This document shows positions 23,301-35,727 of a stretch of DNA of 64,000 bases, in pieces (the first letter of the stretch is position 1; each line of letters opens with the position of its first letter). A program made the translations under genes and the position numbers. The notes beneath the pieces were generated by a model. That model made no database searches and was not told the DNA's origin. It saw only the letters and a program-made list of their open reading frames with translations. The stretch comes from Diphasiastrum complanatum (lineage: Eukaryota; Streptophyta; Lycopodiopsida; Lycopodiales; Lycopodiaceae). The stretch lies in contig CM055107.1 of the NCBI GenBank assembly GCA_029204225.1, positions 26,936,572 to 27,000,571 of the forward strand. The letters are read 5' to 3'.

Positions 23301-26300
23301 TGATTTGATAACACCCTCACCCATCCAAGTAGCTTGCAAGTTCTCGAAATCTTCAATATTGTAGTCTTGTTCAAAGCATCTAGTTGGTTCAGCCTCTAAG
23401 TGAGATTCATAGTAACATGATTTTTCACGGATAGCAAGCTCTGGAAGTCCAGGAAACACTTTCTGCCAAAGGGTATCCTTTTTATACATTTGCATATTGG
23501 ACTCTTGCAGGTTGTCAATATGGCCTGATACGTCTGAATGATTTTCTTTGTTGATATCCACCGAAATCTTGTTTCTCATAGACAACTTGCTCGAATTGGT
23601 AGAGCTGATTAGAAGCCTTTCTGAACCACTGGAGTCATTGCCAAGTCTTGACACAATTTGGGATCCACAACTGGAAAGCTTATGGGCAGTTGCACTTGAA
23701 ACAGACTTTCGATCCTTTTTGCTGATACTTTGTTCATGTAAAGCCTGCATAGAGGTACTCTCTCCAAAACCAACACGTTGTTCCTTGGAAAGCACAGTAG
23801 CCAAAACTCTCCCAACAGTTTTAGGTTCTTCAAACTTGCCGCTAGTATCAAAGTCATTGCTCCTAGCTTCTGCCACAAATAGAGATGCAGGAGACCGTCT
23901 AAGTTTTTTAAGTAACCTTGACCAATTTTTAGAATATCCTTTAGCAAACTTTTCCTCAACGCTGTATGCATCTTTGCAGAAATCATTGAAATTTGTGATT
24001 TTTGAAAGATGCTTGTCTTTTCCCTCCTCAATGTGACCAACCATGTTCGTCTTTCCAGGACAGTACTCATCATTTGGACCCCTTTGATACATTCCCTCAT
24101 TTGGCTTTGATGGCGAGAAATCTGAGACACAATATTCCTTTCCTTCTTGCATGTCATTGAAAAGCTCTTCAACTTGTCCCAAGACTGAAAGGTTACTTGC
24201 TATACAAGGTTTCACATGCCTAATATAGTCGTCATTGTAGACAGATTCTTCATCCTCTGGAGACAGTTTGCAGTCTGATTGTCCAGTTTTGTGCTGATCA
24301 TCAGTTTGGGGACATGTAGCATCACAAGCAAGTAAATCAAAACTTGGTTTTTGACCTGCAACGAAGTAAAAATTTAAACCAGCATCACATAGTAGCATCG
24401 GATCTGAACTTCAGGTTTAGGCCTAACCTCAAATAACGGAATTAATTGGAATGAAAAAGAACTTGCCTAGCAGGGGATGATTAGACAATAATTGTAGAAC
24501 CATAAGCATAATCACAACAGGGCTTGGTACGGATTAAAAAATGACTTGGACTGGAAAGAAAGGTACTCAGTTTCCACTATGAAGTTCTAAGAGTATACGA
24601 ATGCTCTGTAGATAACTGTAATGACTCTGAAGGGGATCGAAAGCAATTAAGGGACGTCACAAAGATACCTCCAAATGGAATTGACAAAGAGCGGTCCGCA
24701 GTTGCTGTGTGCTCTTTGCTAACATTGGAGAATAGCGGAATTCCTTCATGCTTTTCCTTAACACCTTTGTCCCCTCTCTCGGAAAAAGTTTTTCCAAAAA
24801 GTGAACTTTTTCCATCTCTTCCAATAGTGACTCCAAATGTTTGGTCCTTTGTGTCTCTGAAAGTATCCTCTAGATTCCCATTGTTTCTTTCTTCCTGCTG
24901 ATTATCAGAAATGTTTTCTAAAAATGTCCATTCTTTAGCAGACTTTTGTCTGCTATCTTCAGACTGCGACCCAACACCCATCCTTGCTAATCTATTTTTA
25001 GTTTGATGTACCCTCCATTTAGCAAAATCACATACAGTGGGTGTATCCCCAGTGTTGCTAGCAGGCTCTTGTTTAGAAATAGCATCTTTGAAGTTTTTTT
25101 CTGGTCTTTTTCTATCAAGAAATTGCTGTTTAGGAGCAGCATTTTTGGAGTCTTTTTCTGATCTTATTCTGTCAAGCACTTGGTGCACTCGTCTATCCTC
25201 CGCTGCTATTGTGCTGGCATAAATTTCATCTCCCAACATATTCTTTTGACGACTTGCCTCCTTCTCTGGTAGATCTCGTCTGTAACCTTCTGCCTTATCC
25301 TTAAGCACTTTCAGTTGATGCCGGAACCTCTCACACTCTTCCTTGAAGCCTCTCTTGTTTGCACCATAATCGTACTTTTTAGAGAAGGCATCTTGTGATT
25401 CTTGTTTCTCAAGAGAACTGCTAACTTCTTTTGAATTCTCTTTTGCCTCACAATGATCTTGTGTATGTTTGCCTTCAAAAATTGGCCTATAATTATTGCA
25501 TGCACTTCCACTGGGTTCAATGATGGCATCTTTAAGACTCCCCCAATTCCTTAAAACAACCAATCTGTCAGCAGATTCAGGTTGATCAGCAGGTCCATTC
25601 TTTGCTATCACAAGCTGCTCTTTATTCACGAAATTCCAATCTGCAATGGCAAACAATTTCTCCCTTGCAGCTAGTTTAAGCTTTTCCAAGAGTGATCCTT
25701 CGCTTGCAAAATCTTCTGAGCCTAGTGAAGAGTTTGATTCTTCAAAGCCTCTACTTGAGGCCTTGTCTTGGGTAATAATACAATTTTGCGAATCAGGTGG
25801 AGCGTATGATTCATTGAGTGCAGCTTTTTCTGAAGTAGATGTAGATCCTTTAACAAGGCTATCAAAACTATCCACGTGTGTGCTTCCGAGCTTCTTCAGA
25901 GCATCTGCATCTCCGAGGTCCATGGCCGTTCTGAACCTTATCCCAGAATGCCTCTCATGGAGATGAGTGTCATGAACAACGGAATAAATTTTGTCCTCAT
26001 GGGAACTACCTGCCTCATAGTGCAGTTTTTGCTCAATCTTGGACCCTCCAGAAAGAAACCCTTCATCATGCTTTCTTATGACAACAGTTTTATCTGCTTC
26101 ACGTTGTAAACAGCAAGATTCAGACGCCAATTTCCTCCTCTGTTGCCACTCTTCTGCACCCCATACTTGCGAACCCTCCTCAGAATCTACAGCACTCTTT
26201 TCCTCTTCCGCAGTTGGTTTTGACGCATGGTTAAAAGGATCTGATTGCCAGCTGATCTCATTTGATTTTTCATGACTTCTTATATACCAGTTCATACGGC

Positions 26301-26832
26301 TAGCAGCAGAGGATTCTTCTGACATGCGAGAAACGTTAGAGCTTGCAAGTCTGCAACCCGATTCAACAGTTTCATACCCTCGGCGTTTTTCTGCTTTACT
26401 CTTAGAAGATAACTGCTTGCTTCCCAAGTCACCTTCTTCAAGGTTGATGTTCCATGGATTTCTTGTGGAACTATACTGATTTGTGGTTGCCTCCTGCAAT
26501 CGTTGCCTCGCATTGTTTTCATGCAATGCCGTAGCTCCTGCCACCTTATAGAATCTGGAGGAAGCCTTGCCAATTTCCATAGCTCTTCTTCTGCTTTTCG
26601 CGTTTCCAACTGACGATTCAGTCGAGTCTTTTCTCACTACCATTGGAAATTCTTTTTTTGATGAGGAAGAAGAAGATTTGACCGAAGAATTGCGGCTTTG
26701 CAGAATTTCCTGCTTCTTTCGCAAAATATCAGGATGCTTTCTTGCTGAAGTTCGCTCCCTGTTACGAAATTTCATGTTATCTGAAGAAAATGTGGGGGAT
26801 TCGGGGACAGTTGATGGTGTCTCAGGTGCCAT
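20394..26832 (-). CDS. Large coiled-coil protein, two exons, 2,041 aa
   Basis: Exon 1 runs from ATG (26832) to 24669; an intron (24668-24356, GTATCT...TTGCAG) follows; exon 2 (24355-20394) ends in TGA. The phase is preserved: SIPFGG joins QKPSFDLL. The product is 2,041 residues. Residues 1 to about 1,100 are low-complexity and charged (Ser/Lys/Glu-rich, starting MAPETPSTVPESP), with FAKWRVHQTKNRLARMG near residue 620. From about residue 1,130 to the end it is almost continuous heptad-rich coiled coil (for example EVDGLSKGQKETISCVNQLT and RRRVHKLENVQISVARAVED), with no motor, kinase or membrane segment. It looks like a structural, scaffold or tether protein, but I do not recognise the family and assign no function. 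Further 5' untranslated exons are likely. Confidence 0.85.
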
Positions 26833-28017
26833 CTTTTCTCATTTATTTGTTGATCCTCCTGTTTAAGAATTTGCCTCACTTCCAAAGTTCTACATAATTT
26901 GGATAAATCGGACCCTGTCCGTTAATCATCATCATCACATTCCTGAATCAAAATTTGAGATCTTCACAAAAATTAACCCCTACTGAAACAAAGCTATATA
27001 TATGAAAGGAGCGCTTCAATGTTCTCCATGCCTGCCAGCTGATAATGTCATTTTTGGTTATGGTTTGCAGGCTAGAATGAGATGGAGCAGACAGTGGGAG
27101 CAAGCAAGGAAGCGCAAAGAGCACATGGGATGCATACGTGAAGCAGATTCCCATCTTGGGACAGCATGTATGTTGTTCCCTCCAGCTGAACAAAATGTAG
27201 GATTGTTTCTTAATCTTTGAATGTCAAAAGCAAATTGGATCTTTATCTTCTCATGAAAGATATCTAAGAAAAGCAACAAACAGATACAGGAATAGCTGAG
27301 AATGGGGCAAAAGAATAGGGTTAGGTAAGAAAATTCACATCATGACGATACCATACACTAGGGATGAAAGCTAAAAGGGCTTTGCAGGAACAGCTAGTAC
27401 ATGAGCTTGCTGAATCTACATAACCTTGCCAGACCAGGGTAATAGCAACACAGGATTATTGTTCATGCTCAAAATGATCAGCCACCTGAAAAACACACCC
27501 ACGCCGTCATGCTTCGGATATCTCACACTCCGCTAACCTTGCCACAACAATAACTCACAACTTCAAATCTCTTTCCGCTTTCTACAATCTGCTTTTCCTT
27601 TCTACAGAACACTTACAAGAGCCACCTCGATCATATGCATTGCATCCCAGGCATATCTGCAATACCTCAAAACGGCCTCTCCTCCAGCTTCATCGTTTTT
27701 GAGATAAATCTGTAGCTATATGTCCCTTGTGATTGCAGCTGTACCCGATCTCTGAAACTGATGGCCTGCCTCCTCCTCCTCCTCCTCCTCTTCTTCCTCG
27801 TTGCAATAGCAGTAGTGCTTTCTAGGTTTCGCGATCCCCGTGTTCAAGAAAAAAAGAAAGAGATGAAAAGAGGGAAAGGAAAGGGAAGACAACGGTCTTG
27901 AAGTCCTATGAGGCGGAAAACAGTTATTTATTGTATTTAATGCTATATATTATGCTTGAGATTATGGAGACCCTCCTCTAGGCTCTTGCACTTGGAGGTT
28001 TTTTTTCTTGGCCTAAT
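26833..28017 (-). promoter_or_regulatory. 5' flank of the coiled-coil gene
   Basis: No other gene is seen. On the minus strand a GAG-repeat tract (complement of CTC repeats at 27770-27800) and purine-rich sequence at 27840-27900 resemble plant 5' leaders or core promoters. A 5' untranslated intron between here and 26832 is possible. The exact start site cannot be set from sequence alone. Confidence 0.3.
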
Positions 28018-28459
28018 CATCTACGAGTTTTGCGAGTTTAGTGTTTTTCAATTACGTCAAATTGATAGCACATGGCATGCTACATTGTTTTTAGGTTTTT
28101 AAAATCTATTCTACTTCGCTTTTGGGGGTGAAATCTATTTGTAGACTTCATTATCATGTTGTTTATTTTCTTACTAGCTAAAAGATATGTCTGCAAATCA
28201 TGTTGTTTACAAACTGTACATAGTATGCTATATTATTGAGAACGTAGAAAACTCAATCACTATAATTTTACATTTATCAAGCTAAACATTTTTGTCTACT
28301 GCCAAGGATTGATGTATGACCATACATTAAAAGACATGATGGTATGTGGCCAAGCCTATGATAGGTATCATAAAATCAACGTTGGTAAAAGAAAACATTT
28401 TTATTGTATGTTTTAGATGGAGGCTATAACTTAACTATTAAGCTTATGTTGAGATGATG

Positions 28460-28512
<53 letters not shown>

Positions 28513-28995
28513 TATCAAATTTGATTAAAGCAATCTATTCTACATGAAAAATGGAGCATTATTGCTTTTTGGATCATCTCAATCTGAGCAATATTAAGAA
28601 AGTTATCGCCCTTCAAAGTTTTTTAGGCTAATTTTTTCCTTGGAGCTTGAAAGGAGTGCACGCCGGCACGCCACCACTTTAAAAATTTAATCTTTAACTC
28701 AAATTGATAGCACGTCGGCGTGCTACCCCTTTTGGGTTCCAAGGGGAAAATGTTTTCTAGTCTAAAAAATGTTGAACTGTCATAACTTTCTTACTATCGC
28801 TCGGATTGAGATGATCCAAAAAGCAAAAGTGCTCCAGTTTTTATGTAGAATCTATTAGTATAATCAAAGTTAATTTAAAAATATATATATAAAACGAGTA
28901 TATCTAAAGCCTATATATTTGATAGCATACCATGTGCCATGAAATTTTAGAAATCATTTGTAAACAAAACTCGCAAAGAATCTACTCGCAGATTG
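28018..28995. repeat. ~1-kb inverted-repeat (foldback) element
   Basis: The left half is the imperfect reverse complement of the right half about a centre near 28,690. Matching pairs are GAGTTTTGCGAGTTT near 28025 with AACTCGCAAAG near 28970, GATAGCACATGGCATGCTA near 28063 with GATAGCATACCATGTGCC near 28920, and GCTTTTTGGATCATCTCAA near 28566 with TTGAGATGATCCAAAAAGC near 28806. CACGCCGGCACGCC also pairs with GGCGTGCTA across the centre. AT-repeat tracts sit in both arms. No coding capacity. This is a foldback or large MITE-type element; target-site duplication was not resolved. Confidence 0.8.
28464..28509. repeat. (AT)n microsatellite
   Basis: Perfect AT repeat in the left arm of the foldback element. 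The right arm has a much shorter TA tract at the mirrored position. Confidence 0.9.
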
Positions 28996-30403
28996 TCAAA
29001 ACACATCTCTAAGGGGTGCTCTAAAATAAGATAAAAATCATACTCAGTAAGATCTTAAAGTTAATTTCATTCTTGTGCTTTGTTAAAAGATCTCTTTTGA
29101 TGAAGGATGCTTTGATACCCAAAAGTATTTGATGTAGTTTTATGGTATCCATGTTTCGTCTTCATCTTTCTTGTTGTGAACAATGAAGTCATCAAATGTG
29201 AATCTTTTTCTCACTGTCACCATGCTTTGAAGGCCAAAAATTTCTTCGACTCACAAATGGACCTTTTTAGTATTTGATAAAAAATTCAATCACGAATGAT
29301 CACTCTTGACTATAGGTGAACAAGAATTGTTTAACCAAAGCATAATTTGACCAATGTGGTTACTATTTTTTACTATCTTTTGGTGTTAACTAGTATGGTT
29401 CATCATTTGTATCATGAGTTGACTAATATGTTTGATTGTTTTAATTTGAAAAAGGTACTCTTGCACTAGTCTGCTTTTGTAGTGGCATAGCATTTTCTCA
29501 TTTCTCAATTATCATCTCCCATTTTCCATTTCCCAGGTGGAAAACATTTCCCAAACTATGACAATTGTTGAATTGAGGGACTAATTTCAAATATGATCGC
29601 GATCATATCAAATTAAAGAGCAAGACATGGATAATCCGCATGTAGTGTAGCAACAAAGTTACTTCTACTTTTCTGTAACTTTCACATGTAGATGTGAAAT
29701 GTTAAAATTGTCTTTGCTTCCATTTGTAGCTTTGTAACTTAATCTTGTTTATAGAAAATGATACCATAATATATTTTAAGGTCCATACATTTTCAAAGAA
29801 GAGGCCCATTTGTAATAGCTTACGGATTGCAAACTAATTCTACTTCAAAATCTAAGCATGGTGAATATGAATACCCGAACTTTGCATTCCAAATTCCTTT
29901 GGAGACAACAGTCGAGAGAGATCACTAGATTTATTGTAGGACGATAAGCTTTCTCATCTTTTTAGAATTTACAGTATTTTCTTTAGTCAGAATTTCTAAT
30001 TCTCCTAGCAGACTAGGTAAAAAAATTTCATCCCTCAGCAAGTGCCACCACCACTGAGAAGTCTGATTTGTATGTTTAATCCGTGATGAAAGAGGTCAAG
30101 TTATGCAAGTGATATGGTCTACCAAGATTCGTTGTTGCTCACCCAAGTGGCATCTTGATGTCAATGTGAGGATTTCCAACAAGAAGTTAAGGACTGTTTG
30201 ATGTGAGACACGTCCCTGTTGTTGTTCTAGATATTTGATGCCCCTCAAGCCCTCAGAAACTTGATTGTGAAGGCTGTTGGCAGTCGTTGCTTTCCTGTTT
30301 TGGAAGCCTGATTCTATTCAAGTTTAGGTGCTGCTTGTTGTAAGGCTGTGACAAGAAATTTGTTATAGCCCAAAGCCAATACAACTGATCTTTGATTTCA
30401 AAC
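28996..30403. other. No gene seen
   Basis: AT-rich intergenic sequence up to the copia LTR, without supported features. Confidence 0.4.
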
Positions 30404-31513
30404 TGTTGGAAAGTGGTGTACAGAAGATAGGTCTAGCTTGAAAAGAAAACGAACTCAAAAAAGAAACGAATGATAATAATTCGAGTGTCTAGAAAGTCAA
30501 CTTTTCATACATGGCGGAATAAACTATCTTCCTCTTTTACAATGCATGACTACGCCTATCAATTTCAAACAAAATAATACTGATAGAAATCATGTTTGAA
30601 CTTATAGAAACTAACTTTGAAATCACCAGTACTACAGTGACTACGTAGCCAAACAATTAAGCATTGAAAATTATCAGACAAATAATTAGTCGCAAATTGT
30701 TTGCAAATTAGTCGCGAAGAAATACAGAAACGCATACATTCTGAGACGAAAACTGAACACAATGAAGGATAGTATTGATTCAGTATGAAACTGTAACAAA
30801 AGTAAATGAGTACAATAAGTTGCGGACCGAAGCTGCGTACTTTATGCTATCTCTGAACAGCTAAAATGAAAGTCTGAATTAAGCGCAATGCTGATAAGCA
30901 ATAGCAATTTCTAAAAGAACTCTAAGAAGTGAGCTAGAATGCTCAGGAGTGTTCAAGCTCGGCGCAGGCTTGAGAGAGAGAGAGAGAGCTAACTATTCAA
31001 ATGCTTCTTTTGATAATCATAGAAATGTATGAATATGAACAACTATTTATACTAAGAAATTAGGTCATGAATTGCGATCGCCAATTGGATGGTGATTAGC
31101 TGGCATCCATCCAGTCCTTGTCATTGATTGCTGATAAGCGGTGAAATTGGCCGTAAACGTTCTGTCTGCATAATTGAACCAAAATTGTAGTTTTGCAGAA
31201 ATGAACTAAAACAGACACTGTCGGGTTTTTCGAGAAAAGGGAGAAAAAGGATAAGGTGTGCCCCACACTTTGCCAGAGTCATTTCTTTAACATTTGAAGC
31301 TCTTTAGAAAAAGAGAAAAATGTGACACCGTGATTTTACATGAGATTTCTGTCAGGCAAAGAATGCGAAAAAGAGACACTGCATTTTTTCAACAGAATTT
31401 CTGACAGGCGAAAGACGACATCGTCGTAAACTCCGTGTAATTTTGTAGACTGAGGAAGCACACGGGAAAATCCGCAGAACTGGATAAACAATGGATGAAG
31501 ATTAAAACCAACA
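30404..31513 (-). repeat. Copia 3' LTR, full length (~1,110 bp)
   Basis: Bounded by TGTTGG and CCAACA. The outer ~230 bp and inner ~110 bp match the right LTR closely; the middle ~790 bp is present only here. A short GA repeat lies at about 30971-30989. Confidence 0.85.
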
Positions 31514-31640
31514 CTCCCTCTTAATCTAAATCCTTGAATGCCTTGACCTTCAACCTTAGTTCTACACAGAATCTTCCGTGGGACTCCAAACTTAATGCTT
31601 TAGTAAAAGCACCTGCCGTCATATCTTGCATTCTACAACT

Positions 31641-34518
31641 CTACAATTTGACCTCTTCGTTGGGAAGTTTGCTTTTGATGAAATGATACTTCAGTTCAAT
31701 GTGCTTATTCGTGGAATGAAATCTAGGGTTGGCTGATAAAGCGATGACACTTTCATTATCACAAAATAATGTCGTCGGAGCATATTGATTCAAACCGATA
31801 TCTGAGAGTAAGTTTCTCAACCAAATTGTTTCCTTTGTAGCTTGAGAGGCTGCGATATACTTTGATTCAGTGGAAGATAGAGCTATCAAAGATTGCATGC
31901 GACTGTTCCAGGAAACTGGACCATTGTTGAGGAAGAAGGTAAATCCGGAAGTAGATTTACGAGTGTCTACATCTTCTGCCCAACTTGCATCAGTGTAACC
32001 ACTGACTAAATTGAGTTTGTCATTGCCGACTGCTCCATAACAAATGCAAAAGTCCATAGTAGCTCAAAGATATGTCATGACTTTGATAAGAGCCTTCCAA
32101 TGTGTTATACTAGGGCTTAGTCATAAACTGACTGAGAGAGCTGACTACAAAAGCTATTCTCATGGATTGTTTGGGGACACTGGTCTTTTGACAATTTGAG
32201 TCTTGGTTCCATTGGTGAGAGAGCTAACTGGCAATTCACCAGATTATATTTGACTAACATGTTGTAGATGTACCTCTGTTGTGTAATGTAGACCCTATCT
32301 CTGTGGATTTGTATACCAAGGCATACATGAGCTTCGCCCAGATCGGTCATGTCGAATTCGAAAGTTAGCATTGTCTTGGCTTCTTTTATCAAATCGGTAC
32401 TGTTGCTGAAAAGCAATCTTAATGTATCATCCACGTACAAAGTAACAATTAAAAGACTGTTGCACTGCTTTGAAGTAAATGTTTGAATATGAAGAGCTAG
32501 GTGTATAGTCGTGATCAATAAGAAAAGTATTGATTCTTTGAAACCATGCTCGAGCAGATTGCTTCAAGCCATAAAGTGGCTTATGGAGTTTACAAACATG
32601 ATTGTGCTTATTCTCGATAATCTAACCTTTGGGTTGCACCATGTAAATGTCTTCTTCGATAACTCCATTGAGATATGATGTCTGTACATCCATTTGATGT
32701 ATTTTCAAATCTGCTGCAGTAGCAAATGATAGCAAAAGTCGAATAGAAGAATGCTTGACTACTGGACTGAAGGTCTCAGTGTAATCGACGTTGTATAATT
32801 GAGAAAATCCTCTGGCTACAGGTCATGCCTTTCTTGTGTTGATGCTTCCATCTATGTTGTACTTGACTTTGAAAATCCATTTGCAATCAACTACGTTTTT
32901 GCTGGCAGGTAATTTGACAATCATCCACGTCTGGTTCTTGATAAGAGATGAATACTCTTTATCCATAGCTTCTTTTCAAATATTTGAATCAGGCTGACTG
33001 AGTGTCTCTTGGACAGACGTCGGTTCCTGAACAAGATAAGCTGCAGACTCATCGATATACCGGTTAGGTGGTCTGCTAGTCCTTGAAGATCTTCTGGGTA
33101 ATACAAGAAGTTGATTATTTCCATCATACTGTAGTTGCTGATCTGCAACATCATCATCTTCTGATTCGTCGTTGATTTGTTGTTCGTCAAGAGAGTAGAG
33201 AAGCTTGGACCTTCAATAGAAATAGTCGACTGAGGACCTGGAAAGTTCAAAGCATCAGGAGAATCTGATAGGTCGGCTACATGGGGACTACCCTTTCCTT
33301 TGAGGTCTTGAAACTGATCTTCGATGAAGATGACATCCCGACTAGTGAATATCTTTGACTCGATGGGATCGAACAACTTGTAGGCTTGATCTAAAGTAGT
33401 GTAGCTGATGAAAACACACTTGATACTCTGGAATTCGAACTTCTTCCTGAGATCACGAGGAATCTGTGCAAAAGCAGTACATCCAAAAACTCGTAAGTTT
33501 GATAAAGAAGATTTGGTACCTATCCAAACTTCGTGGTGTTTTGTTTGAGAGGCCTTTAGTAGAACATCTGTTTTGAATATAGGTTGTTGTTGAAACAACT
33601 TCAACGCAGAAGCACTTCGGAAGTGTCGCATGCGATAACATACATTTTGTCAATTCGACTAAGCTTATGTTCTTTCTCTCAACAAGACCCTTTGACTGAG
33701 GCGAATATGAAGTGATGTATTGTTGCTCAATGTCATTGTTAAGGCAATAGTCCTTGAATTCGTTGGAGATGTATTCTCCCCCGTTATCTGACCTCAGTGC
33801 TTTGATTCGTTTGCCAATTTGATTCTCAGCATGCTCTTTGAATTGTTTGAATAATTCTAGCTTGCTTTCCAAAGATGCAGCTATGACAGACAGGGAGATC
33901 GACCTTACCAGACGAATACTCGAGATCAAGAACCATGGATTGTCTGGACATGTTCATAATAGATGCATGATTCAAGTGTCCTAGCGATGATGCTATAGTA
34001 ATGCTTTATTGACTAGAACAAAGATTTTCAAGGCTTGACTAGACTCAGAATAACAGTGTGCCAATCTATATAAGTAACCCTGCCTCTGCCGAGTGCAAGG
34101 ATCTTATTACTCCTATCAATAATTTTGCATTGATTATATTCAAATTCTATCTTATGACCCTACTCACTGATAACAGATTTGTAGAGAGTTTAGGAACATA
34201 TAAGACCTTTGATAGTAATTTGAATTGATCATGCTGGAACCGCAATCTTACAGTACCTTCACCTTCAATAAGATTGTGGGAGTTGAAGATCTCACGTTGA
34301 TTGGTCATATGTTGAGTTGCTCCAGAATCCAGAAACCATGAATCATCCAAAAATGCGCTTTGATCTTTGACCATGAATGCGCCTTCATCCACTTCGACCT
34401 GAGGAGATGATGATATTGTATTTGCTTGTTGATCAGGTTGCTTGGTTGCGTTCTTTGCTTGGAGAATTCGGCAATCCTTGATCTCATGGTTATTGCACTT
34501 GCAATACCTACAAAACAT
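31641..34518 (-). pseudogene. Copia pol relic
   Basis: From 34518 leftward: zinc knuckle CRYCKCNNHEIKDC and protease motif FLDSGATQHMT with LSTNLLSVSR (34518-34147). Integrase follows with ALRSDNGGEYISNEF and YSPQSKGLVERKN (33929-33453), then LRVFGCTAFAQIPRDLRKKF and a variable linker (to 32921). Reverse transcriptase has CKLHKPLYGLKQSARAW (near 32600) and the catalytic LYVDDTL with FDMTDLGEAHVCLGIQI (32518-32117). RNase H has YTDASWAEDVDTRKSTSGF, CDNESVIALSANP and HIELKYHF (32057-31641). The pieces fall in several frames with stops, so no polyprotein could be made. Confidence 0.9.
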
Positions 34519-35240
34519 CTTCTTCTTCGATTGTGGATTCGATGACTGTTCTTAATCTTGAGTCGGCTTCTGATTTGTTGAAGCCTTCTTGGAGCTTTTC
34601 TACTTCTGTCACTTCGAGCCTTTGTTGACACATAGAGCCTGAGAGGAGGAAGTAGATGGAGTGTCTTAACTTCTTCGATTATCTTCTTGCAACAACATAG
34701 TGATAACTCTAGTAAGAGTTAAATCTCTGTGTGTCGATATGATCATCACCCAATTCTCATATGTAGGACAAGCTATTGTGTCTTGATCATCTATGACTGA
34801 TCTAATAGCGACCATTTGTTTCAAGAGATTCTTAAACTGGTTAATATGACTCTGAAGAGAATCACCAGTAGACATTTTGAATGTGAAGAATTTCTTTCGT
34901 AGATGTAACTTAGTAGTTACGTCCCTCACGTCATATAGTGAGTTCAAAATGTCCCAAACGTCTTTTGATGTTTTAGCTTCAGCTAGTGTCCAATCTGTGT
35001 ATCTGATATATTGCGGATAATAAGCGCGAAAGCTTTACCGTCCTTCAATTTCCACTTTGAGTCGTCATCTTCAGGTTTTACTTCTGTACCTATAACAACA
35101 TCCCATAAGTTGCTGGCGATTAACAAGGTCTTCATCTTAGATTTCGACAAATGATAATTGGATCCATTCAGCTTGTCTGCGATAAGACCAACTTTACTTT
35201 GAGAATCTATTTGAAACTTAGTCTGTCGATTGTATCGATG
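34519..35240 (-). pseudogene. Copia gag relic (UBN2-type)
   Basis: Minus-strand frames read KLNGSNYHLSKSKMKTLLI and LWDVVIG (near 35150), then TTKLHLRKKFFTFKMSTGDS and INQFKNLLKQMV (34947-34666), the typical copia gag arrangement. In-frame stops separate the parts. The zinc knuckle follows in the next segment. Confidence 0.8.
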
Positions 35241-35394
35241 ACGCTAAGATGTGGTAATGCCAACAATAGGAAATTCATTATCTGATACTGAAAGGTTGAA
35301 AAGAACTGAAGAATATGATATCAATTTGATATCACGAAAGATATGCTTTCGCTCTAATATCATGTTGGAATCAGATAAAGAAGTAGTGAAATTC

Positions 35395-35406
35395 GCTCTG
35401 ATACCA
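35395..35406 (-). promoter_or_regulatory. tRNA-iMet primer-binding site
   Basis: On the minus strand TGGTATCAGAGC directly abuts the LTR end at 35407. A second, mutated copy of this junction (GCTCTAATATCATGTTGGAA) lies 44 bp away at 35351-35370. Confidence 0.8.
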
Positions 35407-35727
35407 TGTCAGAAGGTGTTGTACGAAAGATAGGTCTAGCTCGAAAAGAAAACGAACTCGAAAAAAAAACGAATGAAAGTAATTTGAGTGTCTAGAAAGA
35501 AAATTTTTCGTGCATGGCGAAATAAACTATCTCTTTCTTTCACAATGCATGACTACGCCTATCAATTTCAAACAAAATAATAGTGATAGAAATCACGTTT
35601 GAACTTATAGTAACTAACTTTGAAATCGCTAGTACTGTCGTAAACTTTGTGTATTTTTGCAGACTGTGGAAGCACACGGGAAAGTCCGCAAAACTGGATA
35701 AACAATGGATGCAGATTAAAACCGATT
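35407..35727 (-). repeat. Copia 5' LTR, internally deleted (~320 bp)
   Basis: Starts TGTCAGAAGGTG and ends near AAAACC. It matches both ends of the left LTR but joins AGTACT directly to GTCGTAAAC, lacking about 790 bp. The right terminal bases are degraded. Confidence 0.8.

Larger units (their letters stand above)
30404..35727 (-). mobile_element. Decayed Ty1/copia retrotransposon
   Basis: The element lies on the minus strand. The 3' LTR is at 30404-31513, pol and gag occupy 31641-35240, the primer-binding site complement (GCTCTGATACCA) is at 35395-35406, and the 5' LTR starts at 35407. A polypurine tract (complement of CTCCCTCTT at 31514-31522) abuts the 3' LTR. Domain order gag, protease, integrase, reverse transcriptase, RNase H is that of Ty1/copia. 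Stops and frameshifts throughout indicate an inactive copy. No convincing target-site duplication was found, probably because the right end is degraded. Confidence 0.9.

Noticed and set aside
23548-24172. Frames of 160-190 codons overlapping the coiled-coil gene
   Set aside because: They overlap a much longer, heptad-rich coding frame and lack motifs, so they are frame shadows.
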